Shown here one piece after another: positions 1 to 7,167 of a DNA stretch of 64,000 nucleotides (positions are counted from its first letter, which is position 1; each line of letters starts with the position of its first letter). Location of the stretch: positions 799,914 through 863,913 of the forward strand of contig NZ_CP115149.1 of assembly GCF_027594505.1 (NCBI RefSeq), read 5' to 3'. Source of the DNA: Tepidiforma flava. GTDB taxonomy: Bacteria > Chloroflexota > Dehalococcoidia > Tepidiformales > Tepidiformaceae. Under the pieces are notes generated by a model, which saw only the letters and a program-made list of their open reading frames with translations, was not told the DNA's origin and searched no databases. A program made the translations under genes and the position numbers.

Positions 1-32
1 CCGGCCTGCTTCCGGGATTACACGGAATCGTG

Positions 33-38
33 TAGGAT
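33..38 (+). promoter_or_regulatory. -10-like hexamer TAGGAT, leaderless-type
   Basis: TAGGAT lies 7 nt before the GTG at 46. This matches the TANNNT-short gap-start pattern seen repeatedly in the window. It favours GTG 46 over the ATG at 37, which overlaps the hexamer. No -35 box is evident. Confidence 0.45.
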
Positions 39-45
39 GCCGGCC

Positions 46-285
46 GTGGAAGAGCGCGCGGTGGAGAGCCTGCGGGGGCGCGATGCCTGGACGGCCGAGG
101 AGGTGCTGGCGCTCCGGCGGCGGCTCGGGCTGTCGCAGGCCGCGATGGCGCGGCGGCTCGGCGTGCGCCAGCAGACGGTGTCGGACTGGGAGACGGGCCT
201 CCACCGGCCGCGCGGGGCGAGCGCGCGGCTGCTGCGGCTGCTGGCCGAGGAGCGCGCGCCGTACGACGCCGGGGATTCGCCGTGA
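46..285 (+). CDS. XRE-family helix-turn-helix regulator
   Basis: This is a small DNA-binding protein of about 79 residues. Residues 18-65 carry a Cro/CI-type helix-turn-helix, with LGLSQAAMARRLGVRQQTVS as helices 2-3 and the usual SDWETG follow-up. The GTG at 46 is preferred because TAGGAT sits 7 nt upstream; the in-frame ATG at 37 would overlap that hexamer. The stop overlaps the next gene by 4 nt (282-285), so the two are probably translated together. No ligand or sensor domain is present. It may be a transcriptional regulator of its neighbour or an antitoxin-like protein; the target cannot be read from sequence. Confidence 0.8.
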   Translation: MEERAVESLRGRDAWTAEEVLALRRRLGLSQAAMARRLGVRQQTVSDWETGLHRPRGASARLLRLLAEERAPYDAGDSP

Positions 286-1441
286 CGGGCGGACCTGCGG
301 CGGCCCGCGCGCGCCGCCCGGTGATGCCGGCACCCGGCTTCGCGGACGAGGCAGCGCTGGCGTCGGCGTGGGCCGCCGCGCCGGCGGGCATCCTCCGGCT
401 GGCGGACGGGCGCGCGCTGCGCGTCGTCTTCCCCGGGGTGCCCGGCGACGGGAGCGGGCCGGATTTCCGGGATGCGATCCTCGACGTCGAGGGCGACCTC
501 GTGCGGGGCGACGTGGAGGTCCACCTGCGCCACTCGGGCTGGTTCGCGCACGGGCACGACCGGGACCCGGCGTACGCCGGGGTGGCGCTCCACGTCGCCG
601 GGGAGAACGACCTGCCGCTCGCCGCGACGCCGCACGCCGGCGGGCGGCGGGTTCCGCTGCTCGTGCTCGGGCCGCCGCCGGAGCCGGGCGCGGGGTTCGT
701 GCCGCCCTGCGCGTTCGCGCGCGCCGCGGGGCTCGATGTAGCGGGGCGGCTCCGCGGGATGGGACTGCGGCGGCTGCGGATGAAGGCGAACCGGGCGGCG
801 CTGCTCGCTGCCGGGCGCACCCCGGCGACGTGCTGCTGGCGCTGGCGGCCGGCGCGCTGCTCGGGCCAGCGAACCGCGCTGCGGCGGACGCGGCGGCGCA
901 GCTCCGGCTCGCCGCGCTGCTGGAGGAAGCCGGCGGGCTGGCCGGCGAACGGCGGCGGCTGGCGCTCTCGGCGGCGCTGCAGCGCGCGCTGCCGGCGGGC
1001 GGGGCGGGCGCGCGTGGCGGACGCGTTCGGCCGGCGGCGGCCCCGGGAAAGCGGCTGGGGGGCCTGGCACACCTGATCGACCGGTGGTGGCCGCCGGGCT
1101 TCGGGAACGGCTGGCCCGCCGGGCTGGCCCCGGGGACCGGGCGGCGGGCGGCGGAGGCAGAGGGGATCGGGCGGGCAGCGGCGATCGAGGTGCTGGTGAA
1201 CGCGGTCGTGCCGGCCGCACTGGCGACCGGCGCGTGGAGCGAAGCGGAGGCGGAGGCCGCGTGGGCGGCGCTGCCGTCGCCGGGGACGTACGGGAAGCTG
1301 CGGCCGCTCGAGCGGTGGCTCGGCGGGACGGAGGCCGCGCCGTTCGCCTCGGCGGCGCTGCTGCAGGGCGGGCTGCTGCTGCACGCGGACTACTGCGCGA
1401 AGGGCGCCTGCGGCCGCTGCCCGCTTTCGCCGCCCGGCTGA
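282..1441 (+). pseudogene. DUF2851 family protein, interrupted by a frameshift
   Basis: The family has no established biochemical function. The N-terminal part (from 282) carries the family hallmarks DFRDAILD and GDVEVHLRHSGWF with HGHDRDPAY. After about residue 180 the matching sequence continues in another frame (GDVLLALAAGALL), ending with the family's C-terminal cysteine cluster DYCAKGACGRCPL before the stop at 1441. The switch lies between about 790 and 825 in a G/C-rich run. Joined, the two pieces would give a near-normal length of roughly 385 residues. Either the gene is a recent pseudogene or one base is wrong in the sequence. Its 3' end overlaps the opposite-strand acetyltransferase by about 50 nt. 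Confidence 0.75.
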
Positions 1442-2067
1442 GCGGCGGCCAGGTCCATCGGGGCGCCGGGGGCCCGGCGGAAGACGTAGGCGCGGACCTG
1501 CCAGCGGCCGTCGTGGAAGCGGATGTGGCGGGCGAGCGGCGCGCGCTCGGCTTCGGTGACGCGCCAGAGGCGCTCGGCGATTTCGCGGTCGACCTGCCAG
1601 CGGGTCTCGGTGATACGGAACCCGAGCGCCAGGTAGGCGCGGTGGGCGCGGACGGCGAAGGTGTTCGAGGTGAGGACGAAGTCGCGGCCGGGGAACTCGG
1701 CTTCGAGGGCGCGTATGAGGACGGCGAGCATGCGGCGGGCCACGCCGCGGCCCTGGTGTTCGGGCGGCACGTGGACGGCCCAGAGGTACAGGCCGGCCTC
1801 GTCTTCGAGGTTGACGGAGCAGCGGCCGACGGCCTGCCCGGCTTGGACGGCGACGTAGTGGCGGTGGCGGCCGGGGGCGGTCCGCTCGCGCAGCTCGGCG
1901 GCGGCGCGGGCGGGGTCGCGGAGGCAGCCGAGGTCGAAGGCGTGGTAGGGGAAGCCGTATTCGCCCCAGCGGGCCATTTGGGCGACGAGCTCCGCATCCC
2001 ACGGCCGGAGGACGAGGCCTTCGCCTTCGAGAACCGGGGTGTGGCGTGCGGGCGAATCGCGGGTCAC
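1390..2067 (-). CDS. GNAT-family N-acetyltransferase
   Basis: A 225-residue GCN5-related acetyltransferase, expected to move an acetyl group from acetyl-CoA to an unidentified small molecule or protein amine. The acetyl-CoA binding motif A is clear around residues 100-112 (PPEHQGRGVARRML, the Q/RxxGxG/A pattern), after the beta-strand LYLWAVHV, and is followed by NTFAVRAHRAYLALGF typical of motif B. An extra C-terminal stretch of about 70 residues is unusual for a minimal GNAT. The GTG start lies 6 nt after a TACACT hexamer, implying a leaderless transcript. The tail overlaps the end of the DUF2851 gene on the other strand. Confidence 0.85.
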   Translation of the reverse strand: MTRDSPARHTPVLEGEGLVLRPWDAELVAQMARWGEYGFPYHAFDLGCLRDPARAAAELRERTAPGRHRHYVAVQAGQAVGRCSVNLEDEAGLYLWAVHVPPEHQGRGVARRMLAVLIRALEAEFPGRDFVLTSNTFAVRAHRAYLALGFRITETRWQVDREIAERLWRVTEAERAPLARHIRFHDGRWQVRAYVFRRAPGAPMDLAAAQPGGESGQRPQAPFAQ

Positions 2068-2073
2068 GCGGGG

Positions 2074-2079
2074 AGTGTA
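2074..2079 (-). promoter_or_regulatory. -10-like TACACT for the GNAT gene
   Basis: On the minus strand TACACT is followed by 6 nt and then the GTG start at 2067, so transcription would begin at or next to the start codon. Confidence 0.5.
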
Positions 2080-2178
2080 GTGGAAGCGGGGTGGCGCGGC
2101 TGGCGCCGCGGAGGATGGCTGGCCGCCTTCGGCGGCGGCGCCGCGGGATGCCGCCGCTCCGCGGCGGCGGCGGGGGAT

Positions 2179-2216
2179 GGGAGTTGGGAGCTGGGAGTTG
2201 GGAGGAGGGAGGGAGG
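2179..2216 (+). repeat. G-rich heptad array (GGGAGTT/GGGAGCT type)
   Basis: Five consecutive 7-nt units begin with GGGAG (GGGAGTT, GGGAGCT, GGGAGTT, GGGAGGA, GGGAGGG), followed closely by ctaacctct. The same unit and the same AACCTC-type tail recur at 59126-59258. The regular GGG spacing could support G-quadruplex formation. Confidence 0.85.
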
Positions 2217-2227
2217 CTAACCTCTAG

Positions 2228-2353
2228 CCGTAGCCGCGGGGCTCCGTCCCCGCGGAGGGCCGGGAGGCCCACCCCGTTCGCCGAATCCTCCCGCCTCCCG
2301 GAACATCCGTTGGGCGCATGGCGCCCCGCGGGGACGGAGCCCCGCGACTACGG
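2228..2353. repeat. Long inverted repeat with nested hairpins
   Basis: The arms 2228-2255 and 2326-2353 are 28 nt each and complementary with a single mismatch (core GCGGGGCTCCGTCCCCGCGG). Between them lie a second 9-bp stem (CCGGGAGGC at 2260-2268 with GCCTCCCGG at 2293-2301) and a small hairpin around 2313-2325. Folded, this is a three-way-junction shape. It may be a small non-autonomous mobile element or a structured RNA. No transposase or target-site duplication is seen. Confidence 0.8.
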
Positions 2354-2387
2354 AGTTGGAAGTTAAGAGTTGAGAGTTGGGAGGGAG
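2353..2387 (+). repeat. Degenerate heptad array
   Basis: Five 7-nt steps (GAGTTGG, AAGTTAA, GAGTTGA, GAGTTGG, GAGGGAG) abut the right end of the inverted repeat, mirroring the array at 2179-2216 on its left side. Confidence 0.7.
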
Positions 2388-2427
2388 CGTGATGCTGCCG
2401 GGGATGCCGTCAACCTCCCCGGCCAGC

Positions 2428-2515
2428 GCCGGCGCGGAGCGCCGGCATCCCGCGGCGATGCCGCCGGCCGGCGGCGAGCCATCCCGCGCCGGCGCAGGGC
2501 GCCGGCATCCCGCGG
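2428..2515. repeat. Two copies of a 28-nt hairpin repeat plus a central palindrome
   Basis: Copies at 2428-2455 and 2488-2515 each form a perfect 8-bp hairpin (GCCGGCGC, 3-nt loop, GCGCCGGC) followed by atcccgcgg. They differ only in the loop and lie 60 nt apart. Between them, 2460-2475 is a perfect 16-bp palindrome. An inverted partial copy is at 2141-2152. This resembles a small intergenic extragenic-palindrome family. Confidence 0.75.
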
Positions 2516-2572
2516 GAGGCGCGGCTGGGCGGGGCTGGCGCGGCTTCGCCTGCCCGGTGCGGCGGGCTCTGG

Positions 2573-2578
2573 TAGGCT
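2573..2578 (+). promoter_or_regulatory. -10-like TAGGCT for purM
   Basis: TAGGCT is followed by 6 nt and then the GTG start codon of purM at 2585, the same spacing as at other leaderless-type starts here. Confidence 0.5.
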
Positions 2579-2584
2579 GATGGC

Positions 2585-3634
2585 GTGCCCGGGGAACGGA
2601 AGTACGCTGAGGCTGGGGTCGACATCGCGGCGCGGAGCGTGTTCGCGCGGCGGCTGCCGGGCATCCTCGCGCGGGCGCGGCGGCCGGAGGTGCTGAGCGA
2701 CGCCGGGCCGTTCTCCGGGCTGTTCCGGCTGGGGGACCGCTACCGGGACCCGGTGCTCTCGGCGAGCGCGGACGGCATCGGGACGAAGGTGAAGCTGCAG
2801 CTGGCAGCGGGCCGGCTCGACCTCTGCGGGCCGGACATCCTCGGGCACAGCATCAACGACATCCTCGTCTGCGGGGCGGAACCGATCTTCTTCCTCGACT
2901 ACATCGCGGGGAACGGGCTTTCGAACGCGCAGAAGGAGGCGCTGGTGGAGGGGGTGGCGAACGCCTGCGCGGAGGCGGGCTGCGCGCTGCTCGGGGGCGA
3001 GACGGCGGACATGCCGGACGTGTACCCGCCGGGGGAGTTCGACCTCGCCGGGTTCATCGTCGGCGTCGTGGAGCGGGACGCGATCATCGACGGCTCGCGC
3101 ATCCGGCCGGGCGATGCGCTCATCGGGCTGCCGAGTTCGGGCCTGCACACGAACGGCTTTTCGCTGGCGCGGCGGGCGCTGGACGTGGCGAACGGCGAAC
3201 CGCCGGAGGAGACGCGCCGCCGGCTCGAGGAGCGGCCGCCGGAACTGGGCGGCGCGACGCTCGGGGAGGCGCTGCTGGCGACCCACCGGCCGTACGCGAA
3301 GGAGGTGCGCCCGGTCATCGGGATGGTGCGGGGGATGGCGCACATCACGGGCGGCGGCTACCGGGAGAATGTGCCGCGCATCCTGCCCGGCGGGGTGACG
3401 GCGGTCATCGACACGCGCGCGTGGGAGGTGCCGGGCATCTTCCGGCTGATCGCGGCGCGCGGCCGGGTGGCGGCCGAGGAGATGTACGAGGTGTTCAACA
3501 TGGGGATCGGGATGGTGCTCATGGTCGGGCAGGAGGATGCGGAGGCGGTGCTGGCGGCGATCCCCGGCGCGGTGCGGGTCGGGGAGGTGCGCGCGTGGAC
3601 CGGCAGGGCGGTGGAGCTGCTGGGGCTGGAGTAA
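2585..3634 (+). CDS. purM: Phosphoribosylformylglycinamidine cyclo-ligase (AIR synthetase)
   Basis: This enzyme closes the imidazole ring, converting FGAM plus ATP to aminoimidazole ribonucleotide, the fifth step of purine synthesis in the cytosol. The 349-residue length is normal. It starts with the family motif YAEAGVDI and contains SADGIGTKVKLQ, the nucleotide-binding GGETADMPD and the C-terminal GIGMVL segment. The GTG start follows TAGGCT by 6 nt. No other purine gene is adjacent, so purM is transcribed alone, reading away from the repeat block upstream. Identification is firm. Confidence 0.96.
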   Translation: MPGERKYAEAGVDIAARSVFARRLPGILARARRPEVLSDAGPFSGLFRLGDRYRDPVLSASADGIGTKVKLQLAAGRLDLCGPDILGHSINDILVCGAEPIFFLDYIAGNGLSNAQKEALVEGVANACAEAGCALLGGETADMPDVYPPGEFDLAGFIVGVVERDAIIDGSRIRPGDALIGLPSSGLHTNGFSLARRALDVANGEPPEETRRRLEERPPELGGATLGEALLATHRPYAKEVRPVIGMVRGMAHITGGGYRENVPRILPGGVTAVIDTRAWEVPGIFRLIAARGRVAAEEMYEVFNMGIGMVLMVGQEDAEAVLAAIPGAVRVGEVRAWTGRAVELLGLE

Positions 3635-3656
3635 GCGGAACGGCCCGGGCGCGAGC

Positions 3657-4505
3657 TCAGGCGAGCAGGTAGAGGGTCACCGCGGCGGCGGGGATGACGA
3701 GCCAGACGGCGCCGGTGAGGAGGATGGCGACGGCAGCGAAGAGGCGGGCGGCATCTTCGGGCGGGTCGCCGGCGTCGCCGATGGCGGCCCAGAGGGCAGC
3801 GAGCGGCTGGCGCATGACGAGGGCGGCGCGGCGGTGGGCGAAGCGCGCGCCGGTGAGGAGGAGCGAGGAGAGCAGGAGGAAGAGGAGGAAGAGGCTCCCG
3901 AAAAGGGCGGCGATGACCGGCCGGGCGAGGATATCGACGGCGCCGAGGTACTGGCCGAGGGAGGCGAGGAGCGGCACGAGGGCGCCGCCCGCGACGAGGG
4001 CGGGGACGCCGGCCCCGCCGCCGGCGAAGCCGGGCAGCAGGCGGTCCATCTCGGCGCGGGCGCGGGCGAGGCTGGCGCGCTCCGTGGTGCCGGGCAGGCA
4101 TTGCGCCTCGCGGCGGGCGTACAGGACGGCGAGGCGGTGTGCGACGGCGCGCGCGTAGCTGCGGGTGATGTAGCCGGCGACGAACCCGGCGGCGAGGCTG
4201 GCGAGGGGCCGGAACCGCCAGTAGCGGCGGCCGACGGGCACGTCCTGCGCCGCTTCGCGGTCCAGCACCTCGAGGGCGCGGACGGCGAGGCGGTGGGCGG
4301 CGGGGAAGGCGGCGGGGTCCGCCAGCGGCGGCGCGGCGAGGCTGGCGGCGATGCGGGCTTCGGCGCCGGCTTCGGGTTCGAGGGCGGCGAGGGCGCGCTC
4401 GGCGATGTCGTCCGGGCTGGACGTGAGGAGGCGGCGGGTGGTGTCGAGCTGGCGGGTGAGCTCGTCGACCAGGGCGCGCGGGCCTTCGGCCGGGGACTGG
4501 GCCAC
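3657..4505 (-). CDS. Hypothetical membrane protein
   Basis: A 282-residue protein of unknown function. The first 110 residues are acidic, alanine-rich and probably cytoplasmic. They are followed by a hydrophobic stretch near residues 101-115 (LASLAAGFVAGYI), another near 170-195, a strong one near 200-220 (ALFGSLFLLFLLLSSLLL) and a final one at the C-terminus (AVAILLTGAVWLVIPAAAVTLYLL). There are no catalytic motifs I recognise. It is convergent with purM. The GTG start lies 6 nt behind a TACACT hexamer on the minus strand. Reading frame, codon bias and the membrane pattern support a real gene. Confidence 0.75.
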   Translation of the reverse strand: MAQSPAEGPRALVDELTRQLDTTRRLLTSSPDDIAERALAALEPEAGAEARIAASLAAPPLADPAAFPAAHRLAVRALEVLDREAAQDVPVGRRYWRFRPLASLAAGFVAGYITRSYARAVAHRLAVLYARREAQCLPGTTERASLARARAEMDRLLPGFAGGGAGVPALVAGGALVPLLASLGQYLGAVDILARPVIAALFGSLFLLFLLLSSLLLTGARFAHRRAALVMRQPLAALWAAIGDAGDPPEDAARLFAAVAILLTGAVWLVIPAAAVTLYLLA

Positions 4506-4511
4506 GGCGCG

Positions 4512-4517
4512 AGTGTA
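4512..4517 (-). promoter_or_regulatory. -10-like TACACT for the membrane protein at 3657-4505
   Basis: On the minus strand TACACT is followed by 6 nt and the GTG start at 4505, the recurrent leaderless-type arrangement. Confidence 0.5.
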
Positions 4518-4579
4518 GCGGAGCCGGCGTTTGCGGGGAGCGGGCCGAATGTTTTCGGAGCGTTTACGGCCGGGGGGTC

Positions 4580-4601
4580 CTATCGGGGGAACCCCCGATA
4601 G
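4580..4601. repeat. Perfect 10-bp inverted repeat with 2-nt centre
   Basis: CTATCGGGGG, then AA, then CCCCCGATAG. The palindrome lies in the gap between the divergent genes starting at 4505 and 4666. It could be a dimeric regulator operator or an mRNA hairpin in the leader of the small zinc-ribbon gene. No run of T follows, so it is not a standard terminator. Confidence 0.7.
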
Positions 4602-4665
4602 CGGCAGGGCGGGGGACCGGGGGAGGATGGTGGTGCGCCCGGATTTCGGCTGGAGGTCGTGGAAG

Positions 4666-4914
4666 ATGCGTGTGGTGTGTGCGTGGTGCGGCGCGGTGCT
4701 CGCCGATGGCGAGGGGCAGGTGTCGCACGGGATCTGCCCCGGGTGTTCGGAGCTGTTCGAGCGGGCCTACCTGCGGGCGCTGCGCGAGCGGGCGTGGCGG
4801 CAGCGGCGGGCGAGCCGGCCGCGGGCGGGGGCGCCGCTGCCCGGGTTCGAAGCAGCGCTGGCGGGCCGGGGCGCGTGCGCCGGGCGCGGCGTCACCAGCG
4901 CAGCCGTTCGATGA
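4666..4914 (+). CDS. Small zinc-ribbon-like protein
   Basis: An 82-residue hypothetical protein. The N-terminus has CAWCGAVL and HGICPGC, a CxxC...CxxC arrangement that would bind one zinc ion, followed by an arginine-rich basic helix (LRALRERAWRQRRASR) suited to contact nucleic acid. The ATG at 4666 is chosen because GGAGG lies 9 nt upstream; longer in-frame starts add only low-complexity sequence running back through the palindrome. The 3' end overlaps the opposite-strand PAP2 gene by 23 nt. Similar HGICPxC ribbons occur as small soluble proteins in many bacteria, but a function cannot be assigned. Confidence 0.65.
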   Translation: MRVVCAWCGAVLADGEGQVSHGICPGCSELFERAYLRALRERAWRQRRASRPRAGAPLPGFEAALAGRGACAGRGVTSAAVR

Positions 4915-5668
4915 CGGCAGCCGGGAGGCGGCGGAGGCGGACGTCGCCAAGGCTGCGGACGAACCACCACGAGAGGATGACGACGAGGCCGCCCATCACC
5001 ATGTCGAAGAAGTAGTGGTTGCCGGTGACGGTGACGGCCCACCACATGACGGCTGACATGGCGGCGGCGCCGGCGCGCGCGAGGCGGCTGGACGTGTTCA
5101 CCCAGATCGCCATGGAGGAGAGCAGGATCCAGCCGAAGTGGAAGCTGGGCAGGGCAGCGTAGTCGTTGACGAAGGGGCCGGGCTGGAAGTAGTTCACATT
5201 GCTGGCGGCGCCGTGGACGGTATCGACGAAGCCGAAGTCGTAGCCGTGGAGCGCCATGAGGCGCGGCGGCGCGGCGGGGAGAAGCCAGTAGGCGGCGATG
5301 CCGATGAGGGCGGAGACGACGAGGACGTTGCGGACGAAGCGGAAGCGGACGGGGTCCTTCCAGAGGAGCCAGGCGCCGATGAGGAGCATGACGGGGTAGT
5401 GGCCCCAGGCGTAGACCCAGTTCGCGATGGCCATCGCCGGGCCGCTCTGGAGGAAGGCGGCCTGCCAGCGGACTTCGAGGAAGAGGCCGAGCTGCTGTTC
5501 GACGTGGATGAGCTTGAGGCTGCGGGCGACGGCGGCGTCGACGTCATCGGGCCGGACGCCGCGGAGGTAGAAGTAGACGAGCATGAAAGCCGCGGTGAGG
5601 CCGGCCTCGGCGGCGATGGCGCGGAAGCGGCGGGCGGGCGGGAGCGGCGGGGCGGCGGATTCGGCCAT
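4892..5668 (-). CDS. PAP2-superfamily membrane phosphatase / phosphotransferase (AUR1-like)
   Basis: A 258-residue integral membrane protein with about six membrane spans. The PAP2 active-site motifs are near the C-terminus: ALPSFHFGW, in which the histidine is the acid/base residue, and GNHYFFDMVMGG, holding the nucleophilic histidine and its aspartate. The family dephosphorylates or transfers lipid phosphates such as phosphatidic acid, undecaprenyl pyrophosphate or inositol lipids; which substrate applies here is unknown. The ATG at 5668 (MAESAAPP) starts a normal-length protein, whereas the open frame extends 59 codons further upstream with non-coding character. It overlaps the small zinc-ribbon gene at its 3' end. 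Confidence 0.85.
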   Translation of the reverse strand: MAESAAPPLPPARRFRAIAAEAGLTAAFMLVYFYLRGVRPDDVDAAVARSLKLIHVEQQLGLFLEVRWQAAFLQSGPAMAIANWVYAWGHYPVMLLIGAWLLWKDPVRFRFVRNVLVVSALIGIAAYWLLPAAPPRLMALHGYDFGFVDTVHGAASNVNYFQPGPFVNDYAALPSFHFGWILLSSMAIWVNTSSRLARAGAAAMSAVMWWAVTVTGNHYFFDMVMGGLVVILSWWFVRSLGDVRLRRLPAAVIERLRW

Positions 5669-5835
5669 GGCGGGACGCTGTCGCGTTAACGGTGAGATAA
5701 CGCTACGGGGAAGAAGTTCGGACGGCAAGGGCCAGCGCACAGGGCCGGAATGTTGGAGGGCGGAAAGAAGTCGGCATGCGCCGGTGAGCGCGTTGCGGGC
5801 GGGTGCCGCATACTGTAGATGGAAGGGACGATGCG

Positions 5836-6090
5836 ATGAACGCAACGGACGACCGCGAGCAGACGATTCCCCTCGGTCGGGATGCCGAGTTCACCGGGCT
5901 GATCCGGTGCAAGCGGTGCAACCTGTCGTACACGCCGTCGAAGTCGACGAGCGCGCTGCGGCTGACGTACTGCAGCTTCCTGTGCGAGCTGGGCGACCTC
6001 GGCTTCAGCATGCAGGGGCTCGAGCACATGGAGCGGGTGAAGAAGAGCGACGACCGGCCGGCGGAGCCGGTGTCGGCCGGTTCGGAGTAG
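5836..6090 (+). CDS. Small cysteine-rich protein, possible zinc ribbon
   Basis: An 84-residue hypothetical protein. The centre reads IRCKRCNLSYTPS, then LTYCSFLCELGDLGFS, giving a CxxC...CxxxC set that probably coordinates zinc; the ends are polar and probably disordered. The ATG at 5836 follows a purine-rich GGAAGGGA stretch. The gene stands alone between the divergent PAP2 gene and a strong intrinsic terminator just downstream, so it is a monocistronic unit with a defined end. I do not recognise the family, and nothing in the neighbourhood points to a role. Confidence 0.7.
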   Translation: MNATDDREQTIPLGRDAEFTGLIRCKRCNLSYTPSKSTSALRLTYCSFLCELGDLGFSMQGLEHMERVKKSDDRPAEPVSAGSE

Positions 6091-6114
6091 GCAGCCCCAC
6101 GCGGCAGCACGCGC

Positions 6115-6143
6115 AAGACCCCGCTCGGCGAGCGGGGTCTTTT
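6115..6143 (+). terminator. Intrinsic terminator after the small cysteine-rich gene
   Basis: AAGACCCCGCT, loop CGGCG, AGCGGGGTCTTTT: an 11-bp GC-rich stem running directly into a T tract. It is the clearest rho-independent terminator in the window and lies 25 nt after the stop codon at 6090. Confidence 0.9.
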
Positions 6144-6206
6144 GTGTCATGCGAAGGAGTCGGCTAGGCTACGGCTTCCCGGCGCGGCCGGAGATTTCGC
6201 AGGGGC

Positions 6207-7166
6207 GTGATGATGACAGCGATCACCCACCGGACGATTTCGACGAACGGCATCCAGATGCACATCGCGGAGGCGGGGCGCGGCCCGCTGGTGGTGCTCT
6301 GCCACGGGTGGCCGGAGTCGTGGTATTCGTGGCGGCACCAGCTGACGGCGCTGGCGGAGGCGGGCTTCCATGCCGTGGCGCCGGACCAGCGGGGGTACGG
6401 GCAGACGACGGCGCCGCAGGAGATCGAGAAGTACACGCAGCTGCACCTGGTGGGCGACATCGTGGGGCTGCTGGATGCGCTGGGGGAGGAGACGGCGGTC
6501 ATCGTGGGGCACGACTGGGGCGCGCCGGTGGCGTGGAACTCGGCGCTGCTGCGGCCGGACCGGTTCCCGGCGGTGGTGGGGATGAGCGTGCCGTACGGGC
6601 CGCGGGGAGACGTGCGGCCGACGGACGGGATGAAGGCAATCTTCGGGGACAACTTCTTCTATATCCTGTACTTCCAGGAGCCGGGGAAGGCAGAGGCGGA
6701 GCTGGAGGCGGACGTGCGGGTCACGATGCGGAAGCTGCTGTATTCGGCCTCGGGGAACCTGGTGCCGACGCCGGAGATGGGGCAGCCGCGGCCGAAGACG
6801 GCGAAGTTCCTCGACAACATGGTGGACCCGGCGGAGCTGCCGCCGTGGCTGAGCGAGGCGGACCTGGACTTCTTCGTGGGCGAGTTCCAGCGGACGGGCT
6901 TCCGGGGCGGGCTGAACTGGTACCGGAACATCGACCGGAACTGGGAGCTGATGGGCGCGTGGCGGAACGCGAAGGTGACGGTGCCGGCGCTGTTCATCAC
7001 GGGGGAGAAGGACCCGGTGCGGGGCTTCGCGCCGGAGGCAAACATCCGGCAGCACGTGCCGAACCTGAAGGACCTCGTGCTGGTGCCGGGCGCGGGCCAC
7101 TGGGTGCAGCAGGAGGCGCCCGAGGCGGTGAACGAGGCGCTCATCCGGTTCCTGCGGAGCCTGTAG
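6207..7166 (+). CDS. Alpha/beta-hydrolase, epoxide hydrolase type
   Basis: A 319-residue soluble alpha/beta-hydrolase, expected to open epoxides to diols through an aspartyl-ester intermediate. The oxyanion motif HGWPES (residues 33-38) and the nucleophile elbow GHDWGAP with Asp103 are typical of microsomal-type epoxide hydrolases. The acid lies in GEKDPV and the base histidine in GAGHWVQQE near the C-terminus. The lid contains tyrosines (NWYRNIDRNW) as in that family. Start is within GTG-ATG-ATG at 6207-6215 and the exact codon is uncertain. The gene follows a strong terminator and has its own TAGGCT -10-like hexamer at 6165. A haloalkane dehalogenase is a less likely alternative. Confidence 0.88.
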   Translation: MMMTAITHRTISTNGIQMHIAEAGRGPLVVLCHGWPESWYSWRHQLTALAEAGFHAVAPDQRGYGQTTAPQEIEKYTQLHLVGDIVGLLDALGEETAVIVGHDWGAPVAWNSALLRPDRFPAVVGMSVPYGPRGDVRPTDGMKAIFGDNFFYILYFQEPGKAEAELEADVRVTMRKLLYSASGNLVPTPEMGQPRPKTAKFLDNMVDPAELPPWLSEADLDFFVGEFQRTGFRGGLNWYRNIDRNWELMGAWRNAKVTVPALFITGEKDPVRGFAPEANIRQHVPNLKDLVLVPGAGHWVQQEAPEAVNEALIRFLRSL

Positions 7167-7167
7167 C

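Larger units (their letters stand above)
2068..2584. other. Gene-free repeat-rich block between the GNAT gene and purM
   Basis: No credible coding region is visible here. From left to right it holds an inverted copy of the ggcatcccgcgg word (2141-2152), a G-rich heptad array (2179-2216), a long inverted repeat (2228-2353), a second degenerate heptad array (2353-2387), two hairpin-bearing direct repeats (2428-2455 and 2488-2515) and a 16-bp palindrome (2460-2475). Promoters for both flanking genes sit at its two ends. Confidence 0.8.

Noticed and set aside
18-1997. 659-residue minus-strand frame across the first genes
   Set aside because: Pro/Ser/Ala/Arg-rich translation and no family match; it is opposite the DUF2851 frames and partly out of frame with the real GNAT.
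2363-3343. Minus-strand frame of 326 residues opposite purM
   Set aside because: Arg/Pro-rich antisense of a confidently identified gene.
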